This document shows, piece by piece, positions 17,392-26,672 of a stretch of 64,000 nt of DNA. Every line of letters begins with the position of its first letter. Position 1 is the first letter of the stretch. The stretch is taken from assembly GCA_963820795.1 (NCBI GenBank), contig CAWGBJ010000005.1:137657-201656 (forward strand). The letters run 5' to 3'. Origin of the DNA: Roseiarcus sp963820795. GTDB lineage: Bacteria; Pseudomonadota; Alphaproteobacteria; Rhizobiales; Beijerinckiaceae. The notes under the pieces are model-generated. The model was not told where the DNA came from. It searched no databases and saw nothing but the letters and a program-made list of their open reading frames with translations. Both the position numbers and the translations under genes were made by a program.

Positions 17392-18771
17392 ATGTCAGTC
17401 GGCCAAGTTTTGCTGATCCTGTGGCGTCGCGGCTGGATTGTCGTGTTAACCTTCGCGACCACGATAATAGTGGCGGGCGGCGTCCTGTACTTCGTGCCTG
17501 GCCGCTACGACGCTATCGCTACTGGAAGTATCGACCCAAGTGGTCTTGACCCGGTCGGTCCGTCACCTGGCGAAAGCTCGACTGCGATCGGGCTCATGCA
17601 GGGAAATATGCTCGAACTGGTCAACAGCCAGCGGGTCGCGCGCGATGTCGTCAGGCGGTTGAATTTGACAGCGGACCCAGGAGTGCAAGCTGAGTACCGA
17701 AAGTCGAACTCATTTGGTCGGGAAAGCATCGACGACTGGATGGCCGAGATCCTGTTAAAGAACGTTGACCCGAAGTTCGATCTCGGCACGAACGTGTTGT
17801 CAATTAAGTACAAGACGAGCGATCCGAACCAGGCGGCGCGGATAGCGAATGCCTTCCTGGCTGCTACTATTGACGCGACGATCGCGATGAAAGCCGCGTC
17901 GGGCGAGCAGACGGCGAGATGGTTCGCGCCCCAACTCGACGACATGCGCAAGGAACTCGAGAACGCGCGCGTCGCCTTGGAGAAATATCAGAAGGAGACG
18001 AATCTTGTGGCGCCAACAGAGGCCGCGGATAGCGAATCCAGCAGCCTCATGGCGATCACCCAGGATTTATCGAGCAACAGGGCCGCACTGACAGCCTTGG
18101 AGAGTCGCCTCGCGAGCGGGTCGACCACTCTGACGACCGATCCCTCCGATCCGGACCTTCAATTGCTGAACGGACTCAAGGAAAAGCTGTTGACTGCGCA
18201 ATCTTCGGTCGAGTCGGCGAGGAATTCGATCGGCGCCAACAATCCAAAAATGGTGTCCGAGGCTGCAAATATTATCGCTCTACGGAGGCAGATCGCCGAC
18301 GCGACCGACAAGATGCGTGATCATCTCAGAGAGCGCATTGCCTCAACCAAAGACCAGATCGCCCAGCTTGAAGTCTCACTGGCAGCGGCCAAACGGGCGC
18401 TCATTGCTGCTCAGGCGCAGCGCAGCCGGCTTAGCGAACTAGAACACGACGTGGCCTTCCGCCTCGACGAGCTTAACGCACAGCAGAAGATGGCCTCGCA
18501 GGCCAAGTTGCAGAGCAAGCTTACGTTCGCCGATATTGCCGTTCTCGACAAAGCGGCGCCGCCGATCGAACCCGCGTTTCCGAAGCCTATAATTGTGATA
18601 CCCGTTGGTATGGGAGGCGGCCTTGCGCTCGGCTTGATTCTCGCGCTGATTGCGGAGATGACGGATCGGCGCATTCGTTCGCCCAACGACCTCCAGCTCG
18701 CGGTCCCCGTGCGGATGTTGGGCATTCTGGCTGTGTCGAAATATCCACGCCGGAGGCTGAGAGCAGCCTAA
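17392..18771 (+). CDS. Wzz/GumC-type polysaccharide chain-length determinant
   Basis: A 459-residue inner-membrane protein with the polysaccharide co-polymerase layout. It has an N-terminal transmembrane helix (about 16-36), a periplasmic alpha/beta region with long coiled coils (about 180-380), and a proline-rich second membrane segment (about 390-415, PAFPKP then a hydrophobic stretch). The cytosolic tail is short, ends near residue 459 and lacks the Walker motifs of a tyrosine-kinase domain. The family controls polymer length together with the Wzy polymerase. The ATG at 17392 follows GGGGGAA. The tyrosine autokinase and Wza exporter usually linked with this family are not in the window. 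Confidence 0.87.
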   Translation: MSVGQVLLILWRRGWIVVLTFATTIIVAGGVLYFVPGRYDAIATGSIDPSGLDPVGPSPGESSTAIGLMQGNMLELVNSQRVARDVVRRLNLTADPGVQAEYRKSNSFGRESIDDWMAEILLKNVDPKFDLGTNVLSIKYKTSDPNQAARIANAFLAATIDATIAMKAASGEQTARWFAPQLDDMRKELENARVALEKYQKETNLVAPTEAADSESSSLMAITQDLSSNRAALTALESRLASGSTTLTTDPSDPDLQLLNGLKEKLLTAQSSVESARNSIGANNPKMVSEAANIIALRRQIADATDKMRDHLRERIASTKDQIAQLEVSLAAAKRALIAAQAQRSRLSELEHDVAFRLDELNAQQKMASQAKLQSKLTFADIAVLDKAAPPIEPAFPKPIIVIPVGMGGGLALGLILALIAEMTDRRIRSPNDLQLAVPVRMLGILAVSKYPRRRLRAA

Positions 18772-19184
18772 CCCGGTGAACGTCAGAGCGAAGGGTCATG
18801 TTTCTCCCGCCCGAAAGCCATCTCGACGGGCTTATTGACCTGCTTTCGCTACAAAGACGCTCGCCAGACGCGAGGCGGTGGGAACTGCGAGCGCCATCGA
18901 ACGCCGTTTCCGCGAGATCCGCCGCCGGATCCGGCCCCCAATGGGCGTCTTCCAAGATTGAACCTCCAAGGATCGCATCCTCTTCGCCGTCTTCACCCAT
19001 GAAAAACAAAATGCAGGCAATCCCGACCCTTCCGGTCTGACACAAAACTCTTGACATCATCGCCGCTGGCCAGGGTTGTCTTCGATGGCCGAGGTCGGTA
19101 TACTTGTAATCACACATTTGTACCCGAGGCCACTTTACCTTTTTCTGGGCGTCGGCTCCCCCCTCATTCGCGGGTTGAGGGTCC
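18772..19184. other. intergenic region, no gene supported
   Basis: About 413 bases with several short frames on both strands, none with recognisable features. It separates the chain-length gene from the methyltransferase and could hold a promoter; a GGGTTGAGG ribosome-binding stretch sits just before the methyltransferase ATG. Confidence 0.4.
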
Positions 19185-19922
19185 ATGCAGTTTGACTTTG
19201 TGCCAAACAAAATCAGGGCGGCGAGGCGCGCGCTGCGATACGCGAGCAAATCGAATCTGCGATTGTTCGGTGCGTACGTTCCTCGAATTTGCACCGTCTG
19301 TGGGTATGAAGGGCGTTTTTTTTCCTACGACTTTCCGTTGGCCGCCGACGCCCTCTGTCCCGGCTGCCTTTCGCTCGAGCGCCATCGGGCGTTAGCCATC
19401 TACGCGCGACATGAAAAGCCCTTCCGGGACAAAGATATCCTGCATTTCGCACCGGAACCGGGAATAAGGGCGTTTATCAAAGAGCAAGCCCCTCGTTCAT
19501 ACAAGACCTGTGATCTTCATAAAACGGACGTCGATTACAGGATCGACCTTCAGGAGATCAGTCTGCCTGATCATTCATTCGACGTGGTCATCTGCTCGCA
19601 CGTCTTGGAGCATGTCCCGGATGACCGGAAGGCGATGACCGAAATCAGGCGCGTTTTGCGGCCGTCGGGCTTGGCAATTATCATGGTTCCGATCGAGGAA
19701 GGGTGGGATCAGACCTACGAGAATCCGGGGATCGTCTCAGAAGCGGAGCGATTGATCCATTTTGGGCACGAGTATCATGTAAGAATTTATGGTCGTGACC
19801 TTCGCGACCGATTCAGGGCTGCGCAATACTCACTCCGTGAATGGGTATCGACAGAGCCGGACGTGAGAAAGCATGGGTTACGCCGCGGGGAGCGAATATT
19901 TTTGTGTACGCGGGTTGACTGA
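19185..19922 (+). CDS. class I SAM-dependent methyltransferase with N-terminal zinc-ribbon-like motif
   Basis: A 245-residue protein. Near residues 36-58 a C-x2-C ... C-x2-C arrangement (CTVCGYEG and CPGC) resembles a small zinc ribbon. The methyltransferase part starts with ILHFAPEPG (motif I region), then DYRIDLQEI and DVVICSHVLEHVPDD, which are motifs II-IV of the Methyltransf_11 family, and a VLRPSGLAIIMVP motif. Methyltransferases of this kind in polysaccharide loci usually methylate a sugar or cap a chain, but the acceptor cannot be read from sequence. It lies between the chain-length gene and a GT2 gene on the same strand. Confidence 0.83.
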   Translation: MQFDFVPNKIRAARRALRYASKSNLRLFGAYVPRICTVCGYEGRFFSYDFPLAADALCPGCLSLERHRALAIYARHEKPFRDKDILHFAPEPGIRAFIKEQAPRSYKTCDLHKTDVDYRIDLQEISLPDHSFDVVICSHVLEHVPDDRKAMTEIRRVLRPSGLAIIMVPIEEGWDQTYENPGIVSEAERLIHFGHEYHVRIYGRDLRDRFRAAQYSLREWVSTEPDVRKHGLRRGERIFLCTRVD

Positions 19923-20036
19923 GATTCTATTGCCGAAACGTCAAAAAATGCCTCTAATTTCAAGTGAGACTTCCGGAACGACTGGCAGATGCTGCCGGAG
20001 TCCCTTGTTCGCATGACAACTCTTTTGTGGTGATTG

Positions 20037-21098
20037 ATGTCGAACGTCGCTTGCATGCGCGATATGCCTCGAGTAACCATAGCAATCGTCGCGACTGACG
20101 AAATCAAAAACATTTGCGGATGCCTAAGTTCTTTAAATAAAGCTACTTACCGAAATTTTAGAGTTATAATATGCGAGAACGCAGGACAAGAGGCGTTCAA
20201 AAGAGACATTGAAGGAATTGCCAGCATGGTCGAACCGACCATCACGTTGGTCGATGCCAACAAGCCCTCCAGCGAGGACGACCGAAGTCATTTCTTTTTA
20301 GGCACTGATCCCCGGCCAATCACGATTCTCAAGGCACACGTGAATCTCGGATACAGCGGAGGCGTCAATGCGTGCATTGATGCCGCCGGCAGCGATTGGG
20401 ACTTTATCTGGGTCCTCAATCCCGATACGCTTCCTGAAGCGGATGCGCTTGCAGCGTTAGTTCGGAGACAGATCCAGCAAAATTATGGCATTGTGGGAAG
20501 CAGGTTGGTCTTTGTCTCGACTGGGCGAGTTCAACTTTGGGGAGGTCTGAAATGGTGGCCGTGGATCGGTCGGCACCGCTCCCTCGGGCGCGATCAACCA
20601 TCAGAGACTGTGCCCGACATAAAGGCGGTGGAAGCCGTTCTTGATGTTATTGCTGGAACATCTATGCTTGTGTCCAGAGATTACATTGAGCAGATCGGTG
20701 TAATGGATGAAGATTTCTTCGTCTATTTTGAAGACACCGACTGGTGTCTCAGACGAAAGAAGTTTCGGCTTGGTTATGCGCACGAATTTATAGTTCATCA
20801 CATCGCAGGGGCAACCTCAGGATCCAGTGGTCCCAGGCAGAAGCGGTCCCGGTTTAGCATCTACCTCGGAGAACGGAATCGGATACTCCTCGCGAGGAAG
20901 CGTTTCCCTTTGTTGTGGCCGATTCTGGCGCTTATTGCATTTCTCAATACCCTCGAATATCTCGTCCGGTTCCCCTCTTGGAGATCCTTTAGCATTGCTC
21001 TCAGCGGTTGGCGGGCGGGGTGCAGCGGCGAAACCGGGATGCCTGGATTCATGCGGGGGAGCCAGCACACAGAAATATTCCTGAAACGAGAAGCTTAG
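20037..21098 (+). CDS. family 2 glycosyltransferase (rhamnosyltransferase-like)
   Basis: A 353-residue GT2 enzyme. VTIAIVATDE forms the first strand, followed by VIICENAG, HVNLGYSGGVNA (characteristic of the rhamnosyltransferase/WbbL-type GT2 group), WVLNPDT as the DXD-like metal site, AGTSMLVSRD, and FFVYFEDTDWCLRRKKFRLGYAH as the ED catalytic segment. The C-terminus has a hydrophobic helix (about residues 290-310). The ATG at 20037 was taken; a TTG immediately upstream (20034) and an ATG at 20058 are alternatives. Its job is probably addition of one residue to the repeat unit on undecaprenyl diphosphate. Confidence 0.88.
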   Translation: MSNVACMRDMPRVTIAIVATDEIKNICGCLSSLNKATYRNFRVIICENAGQEAFKRDIEGIASMVEPTITLVDANKPSSEDDRSHFFLGTDPRPITILKAHVNLGYSGGVNACIDAAGSDWDFIWVLNPDTLPEADALAALVRRQIQQNYGIVGSRLVFVSTGRVQLWGGLKWWPWIGRHRSLGRDQPSETVPDIKAVEAVLDVIAGTSMLVSRDYIEQIGVMDEDFFVYFEDTDWCLRRKKFRLGYAHEFIVHHIAGATSGSSGPRQKRSRFSIYLGERNRILLARKRFPLLWPILALIAFLNTLEYLVRFPSWRSFSIALSGWRAGCSGETGMPGFMRGSQHTEIFLKREA

Positions 21099-21279
21099 CG
21101 ATCTCCTGCGTAAACTCCGACACGGAGCGCCGGACAAAAACTGGGATCGGCGGCGCTCGCCAGCGCGGTCTGCCGCGCCACGCGAAACTTGACAAACGAA
21201 ACGAAATGGGCCTCAAACGCCCGATCGGTTGCGCAGTAAGATAGATCCGCCGTAAGTGGCGAAAACCAAAGGTCAACGA

Positions 21280-23347
21280 TCACACAAAGTGAAACTGCCC
21301 GGGGTTCGCGGCGATTGTTGACGCGGTGACGCCCGCTAGGGTGAGGCTATCGCCGTGGGAGTCGGCGATGGTGATGCCCGATGTACCGCTTGTTGTATGC
21401 ACGAGCACGGCGGCGAGGTCCTGAGCCTGTGTCATGCTGGCGTTTAGATAGGAAAACGCGGACGCGGCGAACTGGACCGTATCGGCGTTCGTCCCCAAGG
21501 TTGAGAAGCCGGTGATGGTTTCATTGCCAAACCCGGTGCTGAGGGCGAAGGTTTCCGCGCCGGCCGCGCTCGCGTTGATCGTCTCGGACGCGTGATAGCC
21601 CAGCGTGAAGCTGTGCGTTCCGGTTATCAGGCTTTCGGTTCCTGAGCCCCGCGAAACGGTCACAGTGTTGCCGTACAGATCCAACTCGTTGGTCGTTGCG
21701 CTGATATTGAGGTCATCGGCCACTCGCGTTGTATTGTTGGTGTAGAAAGCGTCAAACGAGGAATAGGACCTTCCTTGAACGTTTGTATAATGATAATCTG
21801 TCAAGCCTCCAGGAAGACGCGTCGCGGAGACGCCGAGGCTGGCGCCGTTGGCCATATCAGTGGTGGATTGAGCGGCCGTCAGGGCGAAGTTAGCGGCAGT
21901 GAGCGTCTGCAGGCCGCTGATCTGGATGACGAGGTCAGGCGAGGAGTCGCCTGCGAGGTCGGCTTGGACATAAGTGACATTGAGTGTCGGATCTTGCTGG
22001 TAGCGCACCTGGGCCCCGCCGCCGCTGAACGCCGCCGTTCCGATGAAGTTGAGTTGCTGCATGCCCGCGGCGGACAGGTTGGCGTCGATGCGGCTGAGGT
22101 CGATGACGTCCTTGGCGCTGTCGAAGTTGGAAATATCGTCGTGAGAATTGGCCGTCGAATCTGAAATGGCGAGCTCGGTGAAGATATTCGCCCCGGCTTC
22201 GCCCCAAAGATATTGCGTTCCGGCGCCACCGACGAAATTGGTTTCGCCGGAACCACCGTAGAGTTGCACATGGTTGCCGGCGCCGTAGAGGGTTGTGGGG
22301 CCAGCGCCGGCGCCGGCGCTGATGGAGCCTCCCGACGAGATCACGAGACCCGCGGTGGGGAGGCCCGCGGCGCAATAGGCGGCCCAGGCTGCGGTCGAGT
22401 ATGCCGAAATCGGTGAAGTCGAATACGGTGTTGCCGCTTTCGGTCGTCCCCGGGCTGACGGGGCCATAGAACGCTCCAAATTGGCCGAACCCGATGAAAT
22501 TGTTGGTGACCTTGATGTTGCTGAAGGTTCCGGAGCCGGCGACGCCCGCGTTGACCGTATAGGTGCCGCCGAGCAGGATATTTCCTGTTACAGATACATT
22601 GCTCGTATTGCCGAGTTCGGTGGTGATCCGAACGGCGCTGACGGTCGCGCCGTTCGAGAATCCCGTGGCGCCCGCCGCGTTGGTTGCGTCAATGAAATTA
22701 TTCGTGATCGACACCGGCCCCGTCGTCGCGCCGACCCAGATTGCGTCAGGATGGACGCCTACCGAGGAATAGCCGGCGCCCGAAAAGTAATTGCCCGAAA
22801 CAACGCCGTTTTCAAGGTCGACCCCATCTCCCGGGGCGTTGATGAAGGAATTGCCGAGCACGGAGATCTTGGTTGACGCCGCGATGAACGCCGCCAATTC
22901 GAGCGGATTTGTCGCGGAGCCACCTGTGAAGGTATTGTTCTGGACGACTGTGCCGCTGGCGGAGGCGTACTGCTGGATGCAGTAGTATTGGCTGGGGCCG
23001 GCCTGAAACGAGCAATCTTCAACGGTGACGTTGTTGGCTTTGATGGCCAGGAGGACACCGTTAAAATCGATGCCGGAAAGCACCGCGCCGGCCTGGGTCA
23101 CGACAACCCTGTTTTGCGTCGGATCGTAGAAGTAGGGAGCGTTTGGATTTTGTGTGATCTGCGAAGCCGACGTCAGCGACGAGAGCGGCAATAGATTGCC
23201 TGTCGTCGTGTCAATGCCGGGCACAACCACCCCGGGATCGGCGTCGCGAAGCATCTGGAGTTCTGCTGTAGTGTACATGCCATACCCGTGTCCGAGACCA
23301 GAACACCGATAACCGAATCGCGTTGCGCTACCATAAAACGTATGCAT
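21280..23347 (-). pseudogene. beta-helix protein with RTX/M10 C-terminal secretion domain, split by a frameshift
   Basis: Two overlapping minus-strand frames make one protein. The 5' frame (from about 23347, or more likely the ATG at 23278, MYTTAELQM) encodes a right-handed beta-helix with repeated NNF/GN-F turns up to about 22415. The sequence then continues in another frame to 21280 with degenerate glycine-rich RTX nonapeptides (GGSGETN, GGAGTQY) and a peptidase-M10-type C-terminal domain (DVIDLSRIDANL, LNFIGTAAFSG, SGLQTLTAANFAL). It has no Sec signal peptide, as usual for type I secretion through a C-terminal signal. Such proteins include polysaccharide lyases and epimerases. Given its place in an exopolysaccharide locus a polymer-modifying role is a fair guess. 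The shift lies around 22395-22420. Confidence 0.78.
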
Positions 23348-23679
23348 ACAGTCTTAATGTTTGCTGGTTATAATTGGTAGAACCAAATAAGCCCGACGTA
23401 TTTCCCCACAGTTACTGATCAAATGATCATTCTTAGGATAAGTGAATAGGGTGAATAGCCCGGTAAGCCAAGGTTCAAAATTTCTTTCTCGCGCGCCAAG
23501 ATAGCACGCGCTTTGACATCCATTGGCCCTCGCCTGCGGAACGTGGTCGTGGATTGGCGCGGCAAAGGGTCAAGCTCTTGTGTTCACTTGAAGGCATGAT
23601 TTCAGGCGTGTATGCAGCGGCGGCGGCTCCGGACACCAACGCGTTCCGGAACTCGCTTCCTTCGACAGCAAGGCATCCG
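23348..23679. promoter_or_regulatory. divergent intergenic region with TGATCA repeat
   Basis: AT-rich region between the divergent beta-helix genes. At 23416-23429 two TGATCA palindromes are separated by AA, a plausible regulator-binding site. No -35/-10 pair was certain. The plus-strand frame is open from 23554 but the signal-peptide start at 23680 is preferred. Confidence 0.3.
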
Positions 23680-25176
23680 ATGTGGCACGTTCTGACGGCG
23701 CGCGCGACGACCTGTTTCCTTGCCGTGACGCTCCTGGCGCTTTCGACTGGAGCGGCCTTGGCTATGGACGTCGCGGCCGGCTGCGACAGCCCTCAACCCA
23801 ATCCTGCCGGCCGCCAGTTTTTCGTCGACCCGGCGCGCGGCGCAAAAGAAAACGACGGTTCGGCGCTAAAGCCGTGGCGGACGCTCGCCGAAGTGCTCGA
23901 CCCGGCCAATCATCTCGTGGCGACGCGCGCCTACAGCCGGACTTCGGACGGGCTCGGACCGCCGACGCCGGTCAATCCTGACGGCCCCATCCACCCCGGC
24001 GACACGATTGTGCTCATGAGCGGCGATCACGGAGCGGTGCAGGTCAAGCAATATGTCGACAGCGATTTCATCTCGGTCGTCGCGGCCAAGGACCAGACGC
24101 CGATTGTGCGGTCAATGACCCTAATAGCTTCGTCGCATTGGTTGTTCCGCGGTATCAAGTTCCAGGGGGCAAGACCGGATGAGGACAAGCTCGGGCCACT
24201 GGTAGGGCTGGTGAGCCACGCCTGGCTTGGGCCGAGCGACAATATCGTTTTCGTCGGCAACTCATTTTCGACCGCCGACAACGCGGCGAATTGGAGCCCC
24301 GAGGATTGGGTCAACCGGCCCTATGCAGTTGGGTTTCGAAGCTCTGCTCGCTGCGCGACGCTGCGGGACAATCATTTCTTCAACCTGCGAGATGCTGTGG
24401 CATTCGGCTGCAATCAGGGGTTGATCGAGGGCAATCTCATCGAAGATATGGGGAACGACGGGATTGACATTGCCGGGAGCGATCTCGTCGTCCGCGCCAA
24501 TCGCATCCGGAGCAGCCGACATATGCCGGCCGAGCAACTCCACCCGGACGGCATCCAAGGCTGGACGTTGCACGGCGCCACCAATCGCAATGTCGTCGTC
24601 GATCGCAATTTCATCGCAAATCTGAATCCTTCCGAAGATAACTACCTGCAAGGAATTTCAATTTTCGACGGTAAATGGGACGGACTCGCGGTGACGAACA
24701 ATCTGGTGCTCAGCAACGCCTGGCACGGGATCTCGCTCTGGGGCGTCGATAACGCGAGCGTCGTCAACAATACCGTCATCGCAACCCGGCCTCGTGTGAC
24801 GACCTGGTTGATGATTCACGATGCGAAGGACAAGCGTCCATCCCGCAATGTTTTGGTGCGAAATAATATTGCTACCGTGTTATCCGTTGAAGGAGAGAAT
24901 GTTACCTTCGATCATAATCTAGCACAGCTGAGCATTACCTATCGATCTAACGGTCGTGAAGCGCATATCAAAGATGGAGCGATCGACGATAACAAGGTCA
25001 ATCATGGGATCTTTGGCACTTTTGCCAATTTCAATTTGCGAAACAACAACCTCGACTTTCGTCCGGGTCCGCGCAGTCCGGCCGCCGGCGCCGGGTTGGC
25101 CGATCGAGCCCCGCAGGTTGATATTGAGGGCCGACCACGCGTCCCGCCAATCGATATCGGCGCCTACGCCCGATAA
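23680..25176 (+). CDS. Sec-exported right-handed parallel beta-helix protein
   Basis: A 498-residue protein from the ATG at 23680, chosen because it begins a clear signal peptide (basic start, hydrophobic FLAVTLLALSTG core, ALA cleavage site near residue 30) and is preceded by AAGG. An in-frame start at 23554 would bury the signal. From about residue 200 short repeats such as NIVFVGNSF, ATLRDNHFF, LIEGNLIED, LVVRANRI and VVNNTVIA form beta-helix rungs, as in pectate-lyase-like folds. The C-terminal segment (RPRVPPIDIGAYA) is typical of secreted beta-helix/choice-of-anchor proteins. The likely substrate is a uronic-acid polysaccharide, but catalytic residues were not assigned. Confidence 0.82.
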   Translation: MWHVLTARATTCFLAVTLLALSTGAALAMDVAAGCDSPQPNPAGRQFFVDPARGAKENDGSALKPWRTLAEVLDPANHLVATRAYSRTSDGLGPPTPVNPDGPIHPGDTIVLMSGDHGAVQVKQYVDSDFISVVAAKDQTPIVRSMTLIASSHWLFRGIKFQGARPDEDKLGPLVGLVSHAWLGPSDNIVFVGNSFSTADNAANWSPEDWVNRPYAVGFRSSARCATLRDNHFFNLRDAVAFGCNQGLIEGNLIEDMGNDGIDIAGSDLVVRANRIRSSRHMPAEQLHPDGIQGWTLHGATNRNVVVDRNFIANLNPSEDNYLQGISIFDGKWDGLAVTNNLVLSNAWHGISLWGVDNASVVNNTVIATRPRVTTWLMIHDAKDKRPSRNVLVRNNIATVLSVEGENVTFDHNLAQLSITYRSNGREAHIKDGAIDDNKVNHGIFGTFANFNLRNNNLDFRPGPRSPAAGAGLADRAPQVDIEGRPRVPPIDIGAYAR

Positions 25177-25290
25177 TCTCGGAACCCCGCGTGTCGGTAG
25201 CCCTTAGTGCCGCATTGTCATTCTTGAGCAATTTCTCGATCTGGGCGAAGTTGGTTCGGCACGGGCGCTCTGCGACCGAGCTACCGGTCA

Positions 25291-26163
25291 TCAGTCTCTT
25301 CGCGAGCCGTCTCGCGGGTATGCCTGAGCGACTTTTCCAATCCTAAAATGACTTGGGCGCTGCTGGAGCTCCTTTTCGATCACCACCATGCTGTTGTAGA
25401 AGTGTACGCCTCCCACGGTTCGATTCGCGTCTGGTAGAGTTGCAATCTTATTGTGGAAATCAGAATTCATATCGTCAACAATTGTTTTTGCCATTTCAAT
25501 GAAAGTTCCATTCCTTTGATAGCCTCCTTCGTAGTGCCTCCAGTAGGCAGTATGCAAGTCCTCGCAAATATATACTCCGTGATTGTTGAGTAGTGGAAAC
25601 AAAACAGCAAAACTTGCCCTCTGAAGACTTGCGATGTGACTACCATCGTCAATAACAACATCAACCCCGCCCATTTCCGCAACGGTCCTCTCCAAAAATA
25701 GGCGATCCCCCTGCGATCCGATTCTGACTTGGGCATCCTCGCCGTTCAATGCGCTGCACTTTGTATCAATATCTATCCCATATATGGCGGCGTGAGCGCC
25801 AAAATACTTCCGCCATAATCCTAAAGAGCCACCGTATGACACACCGATTTCTAGCAACCGTAGTGGGTGGTCGGGGCTCATTTCCCGAAATCTACTCAGA
25901 TGACGATCGTAAATACGAAGATAGTGTCGCCACTTGTGTACTAAAGGTTGTTCATGATTATTATAGAACAGCCGGTGAAGGTCAGACAAATTCTTTTCAT
26001 CACCCGAAACGGTATCAATTTTCCCTTGAAAATCTTCAAATCTAGTCCTGCCGCGGTCTAATCCCCAGCGTCGTCGTAGCCCGTGCCCACGTAGTCCCTT
26101 GGGCAACATGTTGGCAATTCGATTCGTCGCCTCTCCGAGTACATCCATTCTTTTCCCGTTCAT
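25291..26163 (-). CDS. class I SAM-dependent methyltransferase (CmcI/family 24-like)
   Basis: A 290-residue protein. The SAM-binding motif is LLEIGVSYGGSL (about residue 101), followed by IYGIDID (motif II acidic residue) and VIDDGSHI (about 166), a pattern of cephalosporin hydroxylase / rhamnosyl O-methyltransferase relatives. The start overlaps the end of an upstream minus-strand frame: its ATG (26161-26163) directly abuts the preceding TAA (26164-26166), indicating translational coupling. Base composition falls in the middle of the gene (about 25440-26050), unlike neighbours, consistent with transfer. The acceptor sugar is unknown. Confidence 0.85.
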   Translation of the reverse strand: MNGKRMDVLGEATNRIANMLPKGLRGHGLRRRWGLDRGRTRFEDFQGKIDTVSGDEKNLSDLHRLFYNNHEQPLVHKWRHYLRIYDRHLSRFREMSPDHPLRLLEIGVSYGGSLGLWRKYFGAHAAIYGIDIDTKCSALNGEDAQVRIGSQGDRLFLERTVAEMGGVDVVIDDGSHIASLQRASFAVLFPLLNNHGVYICEDLHTAYWRHYEGGYQRNGTFIEMAKTIVDDMNSDFHNKIATLPDANRTVGGVHFYNSMVVIEKELQQRPSHFRIGKVAQAYPRDGSRRD

Positions 26164-26656
26164 TTAGAGCAGTTCTTCAATGTTCTGTGATGTTGCAGAT
26201 GTTAGGATACCACTCGGACGGAGGGTGGCCAAGGGCTTGCCGGTCCACGAGAGGTCTGCGAGATTGGGGCCAAGCATCGACAGAGGCTGGAATTTTACCG
26301 GCATGGCCGCAAAATCAATCGGTCGCTGAGAATCCGCCAGTTTGATGGGGTCGCGCTCGGCGCATGAGGCAACAAGCCGCAAACGAGCCTCCGCTTTCGC
26401 CCGGTTTTCGAGCTCTGGGCTAATGGCCCGGTGTTGAAATACGGGTCGAATTAGGGACGAACCCGACGCCGAAGACGACTGCAGCAAATAGGCCATATAG
26501 CGCAAACACCTTGGGCGCCTTGAAGTTGGCTCTTAAGCCCAGTACACCGACGTCGGCGGCGTCCTCCGGCGATCTGTCAGGCAAGGTATAATCTTTCTGG
26601 TTATCCTCGCGAACTGAGCGAATGACAGAGTTCTTTCGATCCTGACAGTTTCCCAC
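26164..26656 (-). pseudogene. small membrane-anchored protein, frameshifted (uncertain)
   Basis: Two minus-strand frames join near 26440-26470. The upstream frame, possibly from a GTG at 26656, carries a transmembrane helix (VFALYGLFAAVVFGVGF). The downstream frame continues with RPVFQHRAISPELEN and a well-mixed soluble stretch to the TAA at 26164, which directly touches the ATG of the methyltransferase. The coupling and the coherent joined protein argue for a real gene with one indel. I do not recognise the family. The start codon is unsure because the region runs back to back with the flippase start on the other strand. Confidence 0.38.
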
Positions 26657-26672
26657 GCAAGCGTGAGGCCTT

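Noticed and set aside
23554..23679. Upstream start for the Sec-exported beta-helix protein
   Set aside because: It would place 42 residues before the signal peptide and has no ribosome-binding site. The ATG at 23680 fits better.
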